Source: Rhynchosporium graminicola (Eukaryota > Ascomycota > Leotiomycetes > Helotiales > Ploettnerulaceae). From it: a stretch of 64,000 bases of DNA. Location of the stretch: the NCBI GenBank assembly GCA_900074885.1, contig FJUW01000034.1:64021-128020 (forward strand), in the 5' to 3' direction. This document shows positions 51,501 to 58,983 of the stretch, piece after piece. How positions within the stretch are numbered: the stretch's first letter is position 1; each line of letters starts with the position of its first letter. Made by a program: the position numbers and the translations under genes. A model generated the notes under the pieces. It ran no database searches and was not told where the DNA came from. It worked only from the letters and a program-made list of their open reading frames with translations.

Positions 51501-53964
51501 CCCGGTGTCCGTTGTCGGCATTTTGTACACAGGCAGGAAAATGGTTGGAATCATGAAACCTGGTAACACTTTGGCCAGAGCAGCTCCCACCTCGACTAAT
51601 CGAGGCATCCACTCATCTGCCAAAGTCATATTTATCAGTTCTGTCGGCGTACCGACTGGCTTCTCGCTTCCCGGAAGCTGGACAAACGCAATGAGCGCCT
51701 CAACCTCAATACCATGCACCATCTGGACAACTGCGATTTCGACCGCAACAGTCGATGCATCCACCATATACCTAGCTAGATGATGTTCCACCTCTTCTAA
51801 CTCTAATCGCTGCCCTCTTAGCTTTGCCTGCGTGTCTTTGCGGCCCACAAACGAGAGCGAGCCATCACAATTTTGCCGCACCAAATCCCCGGTCTTGTAC
51901 ATATTGGCCCCTTCTCCCGCTCGCTGCGCTGTTTTCGTAAGCCATTTGGGGGGCGCAACAAACACTTTCTTCGTCTTCAATGGGTCGAGGTAGCCTCTTG
52001 CCACTATTGAACCTTCAATGACAAGCTCGCCTAACGCTCCAATAGGAACGAGCACATCGTGGTTCTGCGGCTCAACGACCCATAATACCGCACCTACACC
52101 ATATCCAATGTTCTCCGGCTGCGTAGCCCCTTCTTTTCGCTCGTTGATCGCACACCAAACGCTACACTCCGTGACACCGTAAATATTAAGCAGCTTTACT
52201 TTATCGCTCCAGATCTCCACCAATTCCTGGGTCAGCTTTTCGCCGCCGAGAGTCATAGTACTTAGCGTAGGGACGTCCTTGGGATCCAGAGTCTTCGCAA
52301 CGGTCGGCGTTGTGCAGATATGTGTCGCCCGGAGTTCTGTGATTGATTTGGCCAAGGCGCTGACACGGTCTGCGTCGGAAGGTATGCAGAGACAGGCGCC
52401 GTGGAGGAAAGCACCAAAGATATCGCTGATACTAACATCAAAGGCATAACTGCTGAATTGAAAGAGGCGCGAGGATGGAGTGATGGACATGCGGGCAGTG
52501 TGTGCCTCAATGCTCGCGGTCATATGACGGTGCTCTTGCACGATCCCCTTGGGTATACCCGTCGATCCCGAAGTGAACATGATAAACGCCGCATTCGAGC
52601 TTTTCAAAGGCTCGTTTGGAATCATTTCTGTGCTCACGCCCGGCAATGGCAGCGAGGTGACAAACGCGTTATTCACAATGACAAGTGTAATCTCGCTGGT
52701 GATGGGAAGCAGCTCCGAGCATTCCACGCTCGTCAACGCAATCGTAGCACCCACTTCCTTCATGATGATTTCCATCCGTGCCCGTGGAAGATTCGGATCG
52801 ATAGGGACGCAAGCGCCTCCGGCCTTCAACACTGCTACCTGCGAAACAACTGCCCATATTGATTTCCCAAAACAGAGTGGCACCGGGATCTCACTCCCAA
52901 CACCGAGCTGTCGCAAGTGCACAGCTACGCAGGAGGAAACTTCTTCGAGGTCGGAATAAGTCATGCTCCCGTCCCATGACTGCACCGCAATGCTCTCGGG
53001 CGTTTTACGGGCCTGAAGCGTCAAGATCTCATGAACGAATCGCGGACATGCTGGTTGAGGCACAGGCCCGTTCCAATGCTGGAGACGGTTACGATCATAC
53101 GCACTGAGAATCGGAAGAGATTCCGCGGGTACGGAGGGATTTTCTAGCAACGTTGCAAGTGCCGCCGAGAATGTTGCTGCGATCCCAGCGAGTTGATCGC
53201 TACAAAGCGAGTGCGAGATGAGCGATGCCCGAACTTCCGTTGCAAATATGTCGACACAAAGCGATATAGTTGGCTATGCGAACAATAAGTCAGTTGATGG
53301 TGCAGTAAAACTTTCGATTGAGAGGTCATGATAGCACCAGAGCCAATTTCTTCCATGACTTCACGTATCAAACGTGGTGGCGCGGTGTTCAACAACGAAA
53401 TTCTCCAGTCAAAGGGTATGCTAAACAGAAAGGCAGGACTGAGAACCAAGTACTTACAACCAAGTTATTTGCCGCCTTAACAGCCCTCGTCTCTCCTATA
53501 GTCTGGCACACACGAATATCAACCAGCGTGTTATATAACACCCTGCTGGTACCTGTACCGCGCTCAGCCTCATCGTAGATACCATCCTCGACTTTTCCTA
53601 GAATCGCCTCAAAGGATGCATTCGGGTCATGCTGCAGCACGACCATCTCATCTTTCCCCTCCTCTCTCACTAACCCAAACTGCACGTGATCCGCGCCTGT
53701 ATAACGTGCGAGTACGAGCGCCCATATTGCCAGAAAGACGTGGGAAGGGTCCACGCTGGCGCCGACGCTGAACGCACGTAAGCTGGCATTCTCAACGTCT
53801 ACCTCTATTTTCTGAAAAGAGATCGGGCTGTTGGGTTTGGTGCCTTGGAGCTGGCTAGGCCGCTCAATTTGACAGCAACATACATCTTTCGCGTGTGCAA
53901 AGAGAAGGCATGGAGGCAGGTCCATTGTGCTTGTCATGTCTAAGTCTAGGGTTTCGATTGCCAT
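33303..53964 (-). CDS. Six-module non-ribosomal peptide synthetase
   Basis: Two exons, 53964-53458 and 53273-33303, give 6,825 aa; the second is a 19.97-kb uninterrupted frame. The order is stub C, then six A-T-C modules, with the last C followed by a degenerate T. Every A domain has TSG(S/T)TG.PKG, a YG.(T/A)E motif, (K/R)TGD or RSGD, GRKD/GRRD and the A10 lysine. All six T domains carry GGDS, near residues 835, 1919, 2995, 4081, 5141 and 6214. C1, C2, C3 and C5 keep HHxxxDG; C4 has HHAIYDA; C6 has SHAQYDG, as in cyclising terminal domains. There is no E, MT, TE or reductase domain. The inferred product is a cyclic hexapeptide. The 184-bp intron is set by donor GTAAGT and acceptor GCATAG, after which PTISLCVDIF completes the stub C. 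The start at 53964 is the first ATG after an in-frame stop at 54058-54060. Confidence 0.93.
33580..36875 (-). other. NRPS module 6 (A-T-C_T)
   Basis: Approximate extent. Pocket code DVSCTGIMWK. T6 is FLDLGGDS. The terminal C domain starts with a variant motif (PATDYQAEAV instead of YPCTPLQEG), carries SHAQYDGLSF, and has LCLPCMAIVPVRV near its end. This pattern fits fungal C_T domains, which release the chain by head-to-tail cyclisation. Confidence 0.75.
36876..40055 (-). other. NRPS module 5 (A-T-C)
   Basis: Approximate extent. Pocket code DIFYAGGICK, related in context to module 3 (NWAYLTPS, YGPTEASICVAG). T5 is FFLIGGDS. C5 is HHALYDGF, and its N-terminal motif YPCTPFQEAVFAL differs slightly from the other C domains. 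Confidence 0.7.
40056..43290 (-). other. NRPS module 4 (A-T-C)
   Basis: Approximate extent. Pocket code DVGCTGIVWK. T4 is FFQLGGDS. C4 reads HHAIYDAW, with Ala in place of the motif glycine; the catalytic second His is present. Confidence 0.7.
43291..46480 (-). other. NRPS module 3 (A-T-C)
   Basis: Approximate extent. Pocket code DVFLVGAACK. The A3 core motif is FTSGTTGTPKG (Thr in place of the second Ser). Its local context (NWALLTPS, YGPTEGSACVAG) resembles module 5, not modules 1, 2, 4 or 6. C3 is HHALFDGW. Confidence 0.7.
46481..49760 (-). other. NRPS module 2 (A-T-C)
   Basis: Approximate extent. Pocket code DVSFKGSVRK. A basic Lys (299) and Arg (331) in the pocket are unusual and could suit an acidic or polar side chain, but that is inference. 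T2 is FFRLGGDS and C2 is HHALYDGW. Confidence 0.7.
49761..53065 (-). other. NRPS module 1 (A-T-C)
   Basis: Approximate extent. The ten-residue binding-pocket code, read by aligning to the PheA anchor motifs, is DVSCTGIVWK. T1 is FFHVGGDS and C1 is HHAVYDGW. The code is almost the same as in modules 4 and 6. I cannot name the residue. Confidence 0.75.
53066..53964 (-). other. NRPS N-terminal stub condensation domain
   Basis: About 235 residues resembling only the second half of a C domain (FLAIWALVLARYTGADHVQFG, then a YNTLVDIRV-like floor loop and a LLENPS exit). The HHxxxDG half is missing, so it cannot condense. Such remnants are common at the start of fungal NRPSs, and here it implies that module 1 loads the first residue. 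An overlapping minus-strand frame at 54170-54024, which starts with ATG, may be a shifted continuation (see findings). Confidence 0.75.
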
Positions 53965-54227
53965 GTGTTTGAGTCTCAATACTGCTACGAGGGAATACAA
54001 GCAGCCAGATCCTTCAGTGTAAACTACACGCTTAAGAGACACTTTTCTCCCTCCTCCTTATCGTGGCTAATCACAGGCTTGAGGTGATCACAGAAGTCGT
54101 GGAGGGTCCAGCCCAGCTTTGCACATCGGCATTCGCTAGGGAAAGAGGGCCTTGAGACGAGGTTCGCCATTGCGGGGTTTTCTTCGCTGTTTTGCTTTTT
54201 AACGTTGTACTTGTCGGCATACTGGAA

Positions 54228-54253
54228 TTTTGGAGGAATATTCTCCGACCTGC
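54228..54253 (+). promoter_or_regulatory. Cluster promoter element, copy 1
   Basis: TTTTGGAGG, 8 nt, then CCGACCTGC, in the divergent promoter between the NRPS (-) and 2OG oxygenase 1 (+). The same composite is found at 58552-58578 in the other divergent promoter of the cluster with a 9-nt spacer. CGG/CCG half-sites suit a Zn2Cys6 regulator; that is inference. Confidence 0.6.
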
Positions 54254-54283
54254 GCTAATAGGTCGAGGATTAGCGCAGGTCGG
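54245..54283. promoter_or_regulatory. Perfect palindrome in NRPS/oxygenase promoter
   Basis: Arms CCGACCTGCGCTAAT (54245-54259) and ATTAGCGCAGGTCGG (54269-54283) match perfectly around a 9-nt centre AGGTCGAGG. The CCGACCTGC half of the shared element is therefore present twice, inverted. A dimeric regulator site is the likeliest reading. A terminator is unlikely because both flanking genes read outward. Confidence 0.7.
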
Positions 54284-54610
54284 GCATCATTCAACAAAAA
54301 CATCCTAGACCCCTCAGGAAAGCGACAAGTATTTCTTTTGTTTGATAGTCTGATAATTCATGTACTAAAAGCAACCCACTGCAGGAAGTGGGAATAGACA
54401 GTCCCGTCGTGAGTAGTCCAAGACTTGATAGTGAATCCTGCCAAAACGACCGAGAGTTTGACTTATCTTTGGCGGTCTAGTCACGCTCGTATTTTGGGCT
54501 CTTGTCCCCGATCACGGTGTGTGGCAGTAGTTAAAAGTAGCCAGATGTGTAAGACGAGGCCTTTCAAAGACGGGCAGACTCACACGATCAGCGACTTCGA
54601 AGACAACACC

Positions 54611-56302
54611 ATGCACGAAACACCTTCCGTCCACGATTCCGCAACAGTCGGTCCACCCAACGCTGCTAAGTCACCCTCGATGGAGTGGGCGCAACTTCCG
54701 ACCATTGATTTTGCCCTCCTCCACTCCTCCGAGGGGCAGCAAAAGCTGGCAAAGCAGCTGGAAACGGCACTCTGTGAACATGGTACTACTGATATGCACG
54801 CTCTCCTTCTGGTAGCAGAAGAGAACGATAGTGATGAACGCATGGCTGACTGCATGGTGTGACAGGCATTTTCTACGTCGCCAACCATGGGATCCCGACG
54901 AGTGAGATGGATTTGCAAGTTGCCATTGCACAAGCATTTTTCGAGCTTCCACTGGAGGAGAAGATGAAGTTTCACTCGATGGAGAAATTTCTTGCGGGAC
55001 GTAGTGAGGGTTATCGACCTGTCTCGACCAATCAGTAAGACGCGGTTGCAATGAAACGAACGGCACCACCCTCGGATGCTGACTTGTCCCCAAACAGAGA
55101 TATTACCGGCGTCGAGGATAATATACAGATCTACATGATGACCTTGCCCTGCGAGTCCGATAATCGCGGAGACGAGCACCCTGCTCCAATCTCAGTCCGT
55201 ATGGATGCCATCCGGCAATTTGTGAAGGTGAGGGGGGCATGCATGAGATCTTGAAATGCCCGTTTCTTTTGCTCGTTTATTTTGGCTCTTCTCTCCTCAT
55301 TTTGTGGAACCTGAGGTGACTGACGGTGGTGAATGGTTCCTGTACCTATAGCTCTGCCACTACCAGGTCCTGCACCCTCTCTTCCGCCTGATAGCTTCCA
55401 TTCTCGAGCTGCCCAACGAGGATGCGCTCGTAGCCGCCCACGCTCTGGAGGGGAAGTCGACGTCGCAGTTCCGATATATGCATTACACAGCGCCACGTGC
55501 CGGGCACGCACACGAGATCTATGCGGGTGCCCATACAGATATGGACATGCTCACCCTTCATTTTCCACAGCCCATTGCCGCGCTTCAGGTCAGCGCGAAC
55601 CACAGCCAGGCTTCAGCTCCGGCTCCGGCTCCGGCTGAGGGGGGTTGGCATTGGGTCCGTCCTCGAGAGGATGCCGTCTTGGTCAATGTCGGCGACGCAC
55701 TCGCCTCGTTGTCGGGAGGCTATTTTCAGGCTGCCTTGCATCGCGTGCACCGACCACCCGCAGGACAGGACCAGCTCGATCGAGTGGGGACCTTGTATTT
55801 TAGTCGGTACGTGCCGCGAAACGGGCCGCGAAACGGGGTTTCCGTGTTTCCGGCTTTCTCTCTTTCTTTCCTTCTTTCTTTCCTTCTTTCCATACCCGCT
55901 TCCGTGTCCGCCCCTTGAGCGCTCCATGATCTACGTACGATCAAGATGAAGATCTATAATCGATCGACAATCTGACGGCGGGAGAGTGGAGCGGAGTGGA
56001 AGGGAGTGGAGACCAGATGAGAACTGAGAACTGACCGCACATGTGCCTCCTGTAGGGCAGAAAATGACCTAGTACTGGATCCCCCCAGGCAAAGCGCGAA
56101 ACTGCAACGGCTGGGGTTACTTGATATGGTGCATCCCGAGATCGGGCGAGGCACGACTATGGAGCGCTGGGTCACTCGTAGACAACAGCACAAGCAGGAT
56201 CAGGATGTGGATGAGGATGTGCATGTGCATGTGCATGTCGCCGATGCAAAGGAGGAGAAAGGGGGTGAAGAAGGAGGGGAAAGAGGATGCTGCTACGTGT
56301 AA
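54611..56302 (+). CDS. 2-oxoglutarate/Fe(II)-dependent oxygenase 1
   Basis: Exons 54611-54782, 54866-55034, 55098-55227, 55352-55806 and 56056-56302 give 390 aa. It belongs to the isopenicillin-N-synthase-like family: DIOX_N at the front (LPTIDF, HGIFYVANHGIP, FFELPLEEKMKF) and the oxygenase barrel behind. Iron ligands are His218 and Asp220 (AHTDMD) and His287 (LHRV). The 2-oxoglutarate Arg301 is present, but the usual R-x-S reads R-V-G. An Ala-Pro run lies inside the barrel, and the C-terminus ends in an acidic His-Val repeat, both from simple-sequence expansion. It diverges from the NRPS across about 650 bp and shares its promoter palindrome, so it is a likely tailoring enzyme, probably a hydroxylase. 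The start at 54611 has a good context (ACACCATGC); an in-frame ATG at 54545 is possible. Confidence 0.88.
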
Positions 56303-56854
56303 GGTAACCAACCAACCATGTTTAGATAGACTGGCTCCAGGTGTACGTAATTACCGTCATACCAAGAATCAACCTGTTGGGAATTAACTTGTAGATTCGT
56401 ACTTATAAGCATAAGACGAGTCTATCTGATTGTCTGATCTAACAATGGCTCTGCCACTGCTGAGTAGACTGATATTTTCGAGTAGAATTTTGATTACAAA
56501 AGTGTTTTGTAAAGGGCATCTTCATTGGATTTTCCGCATTTACGCCGCACGACGGGAGACTGACACCTCGCATCATTTCTGCTGTCACACCATCATAGTG
56601 CCCATATGAAAAGGATAATAAAAAGACAATTACAATCACAACACAATGCGAGAATGCAAAGCAATGCACTTGCAAGACGAAAAACAAACTTTTCAATCTT
56701 AATCATACTAGGCTAACGTGTCGAGTCCTTTTCATGATAGTTTGATGGACGGCCCGACCCATCGCCTCCGTACGTAAAGTATTGGCTGCCCCGGCTGCCG
56801 TCCTCTCACTCCACCCTCCGTACCGTAGCACCTACTAGGTATATACTGTATTGT
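56303..56854. other. Convergent intergenic region between the two oxygenases
   Basis: Shared 3' flank. No gene is seen. Confidence 0.5.
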
Positions 56855-58235
56855 TTATCCCTGCTGGCCTATAGGATCGATCAGCACGTGTGTCATGCGC
56901 TGGTGAAACTGCAGCGCTGTGATATCGTCGTAACGCGCTGGAGTCTGTTGCGTAACGAAGGCGGGCAGCACGCCTACCGACGTGTCGCGGTGCGCCTTGA
57001 AGAAGAAGACGCTCGAGTGGCGGGCGGGAAGTGCACACTCTTCTTGCCTCTCGGTCGCCCCCTGTGCCTTCTCTGCTTTCTCTGCTCCCTCTGTCCCCTC
57101 TGTTCCGGAAGGCCAGTCGACGGTGTGCACCCCGGCGCGCAGAATGTCGTTCGTCAGGCGCTGGAAAGTGTCGCTGATGTTGACCGCTACCTCGCCCGGG
57201 TCGCCTCGTGTCAACGGCACAAACACGTCGTGTTCGTCCCCCACGGCGGCCGGGCTCAGTCCTGTCCCGTACTCCCGCTCCATGAAGGATCGTGAGTTCG
57301 ACTGCTGCCGGTCCTGATACTTGAGCCCGCCTACGTCGTCCTGCCACAAGAGAGTTACGAGGCCAAAGTCGGTGTGAGGCCAGGTGCGGCGGGTGCGCCC
57401 CTCCCGGATACGATCCACACTCACAGGAGGGTAATAGTTCAGTCGAAGCTCGCTTGCGCAAGCGAGCTGACAGCGTTGGGTCAACGTTCCCTCGGGCAAG
57501 CGCAAGCCCACCTCGCAGGCTTCCATGATGGAGAGGCACAAGTCCTGGCAACGCTCGTGGAAAGGCTCCAGGAACTGCCGGAACTCAGGCATGTCCCGAT
57601 CGGGCCACTTGTTGGGAAAGGCGACATCGTGGGCAGGGCCGGCGTCGAAGTGCTCCTACCCAAGACGCGTTCAATTTAGCCTGTGTTTGTTTGTTTGTTT
57701 GTTTGTTTGTTTGTTTGTTTGTACATTCCTCTTGTCCAATCTTGGATGCCACCGACTGATCGACACGGAGAGGGTGGAGAAGTGCCGGGACTAACCTTTT
57801 CATCCATCAAGATTCCTCGGGGCGCGTCCTTGTGTTGGCGGAGGCCCGATGTAGTCTCGGCACCCTTGAAGCTCCACCCACGTTGGGGGTTGGGACTGGG
57901 CTCGTTACAGATTTCCCGCTTGGCCTGTTCAGGGAGGCGAAAGAAATCTTGGTTCTAGATGGGTCTACTGGTTAACTGAAAGACGTAAGAAAAGAAAGAA
58001 GGAATGAAGAAGGAAAAGGAAAAAAGGAAAAAGGGGGGAAAGAAAAGGAGAGAAACATGATGGGATTACGCACTATCTTCTCGAGACGTTCAATACTCGC
58101 CAAAGGGATCCCGTAGTTCACGAGCCGGGCAAAGCCATGCTGTTTGAATGAGCTGACCAAGGCATCCGCAATAGCAAGACGCTCGCTCGGGCTTCCGTGC
58201 AAGAAAAGGGAAAAGTCGATGGCTGGGAGGGTCAT
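56855..58235 (-). CDS. 2-oxoglutarate/Fe(II)-dependent oxygenase 2
   Basis: Exons 58235-58074, 57954-57796 and 57655-56855 give 373 aa. It is in the same superfamily as oxygenase 1 but clearly different in sequence. Features in order are the start MTLPAIDF, HGFARLVNYGIP, DFFRLPEQAKREI, the NPQRGWSF and GAETTSGL blocks seen in fungal DIOX_N proteins, then the barrel. The iron triad is His201, Asp203 (WPHTDFG) and His284 (AGVHTV). The cosubstrate motif Arg319-His-Ser is intact. A Glu/Lys/Ala-rich insert lies between His284 and Arg319. Donor GTGCGT of intron 1 is slightly unusual. Intron 2 contains a GTTT microsatellite. It diverges from the P450 and probably hydroxylates or desaturates the peptide or one of its precursor residues. 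Confidence 0.88.
57683..57721. repeat. GTTT microsatellite inside oxygenase 2 intron
   Basis: About nine to ten GTTT units within intron 2 of the gene, outside coding sequence. Confidence 0.9.
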
Positions 58236-58551
58236 AACGACAAGTAAAACGGAGCAGTGTTGCTGAGCAAATGGGTGGGGATGCAAGTTTGGGGGATCGT
58301 AAAAGGAAGAGAAGAGGAGGACTTTCACGATCACTGACTTGGTGAGCAGCGAATACGGCAAATTTATATGGCGTAAATATGGCTGCCCCTTGGTATCGTC
58401 TGGGCAATGGGTCCATGGGCCCATGGGAGCGCCTTTTCCCGTTGCTTTTTGTGTTCCTCAATCCCAGTTTGCAAACCGGGCAAACTGAAATGCCGCAGAG
58501 ACTAGATCGAGATGATCATGTACAGTATGTCTACTCGTCGGTTTCCTGATG

Positions 58552-58578
58552 TTTTGGAGGGAATTTTCGCCGACCTGC
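58552..58578 (+). promoter_or_regulatory. Cluster promoter element, copy 2
   Basis: TTTTGGAGG, 9 nt, then CCGACCTGC, in the divergent promoter between oxygenase 2 (-) and the P450 (+). Both 9-mers are identical to those at 54228-54253, while the spacers are similar A/T-rich sequence. Confidence 0.6.
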
Positions 58579-58636
58579 TGGCCTCTTACGAAATGCTTTT
58601 CTCTTCTTTTGAACCGGGATAGTCGACTGCTATGCC

Positions 58637-58645
58637 TATAAATAG
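58637..58645 (+). promoter_or_regulatory. TATA box of the P450 gene
   Basis: TATAAATAG stands about 60 bp after the shared promoter element and about 340 bp before the P450 start codon, implying a leader of some 300 nt. Confidence 0.5.
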
Positions 58646-58686
58646 TCTAGGTTGAGAGCCCGGGTGGCTGCTGACAAAGGAAGAAA

Positions 58687-58920
58687 TTGCTCTGCGATAT
58701 GCACCTAAGTTTTCAGTCTAAAATGCGCTATTACTCTGTATGGGAATTCTCCCAGCTGCTGTCGGCCAATATGTACACTTTTGTTTCGACTACGTCGACT
58801 CGCATTATCGGTGAGAAAACTTGCATGCTTTGGTTGTCAGAGCAGGGTCTCAAGACTGCTCGACACGTCCGAGATCTTTCCATGTCGATTCTCGCAATTC
58901 AGTCCAATATTCAAGCCTGA
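58687..58920 (+). other. Possible upstream reading frame in the P450 leader
   Basis: An open frame of 77 codons lies between the TATA box and the P450 start. It matches nothing I know. If transcribed it could act as an upstream frame limiting P450 translation, or it may be chance. Confidence 0.25.
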
Positions 58921-58983
58921 GCTTCCCATTTTCAACCCTTTTATCACTCTTGAAGGTACTTCGTGTGAATCATAGTGGCCGCA

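Noticed and set aside
33303..53150. NRPS starting at 53150
   Set aside because: That position is a TTG codon inside a C-domain end. The frame continues upstream to a canonical acceptor at 53274 and joins a further exon.
53965..54042. NRPS N-terminus at 54042
   Set aside because: The codon there is GTG, not ATG. The first ATG in the frame is at 53964.
55613..55927. Minus-strand frame over oxygenase 1
   Set aside because: Ser/Arg and Lys/Glu repeats are the reverse of the coding simple-sequence runs.
33303..58235. Echinocandin/pneumocandin-type lipopeptide cluster
   Set aside because: Six modules and 2OG oxygenases fit, but the starter T domain and acyl-AMP ligase are missing and the protein begins with a stub C followed directly by A1. 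Similarity is at the level of chemistry only.
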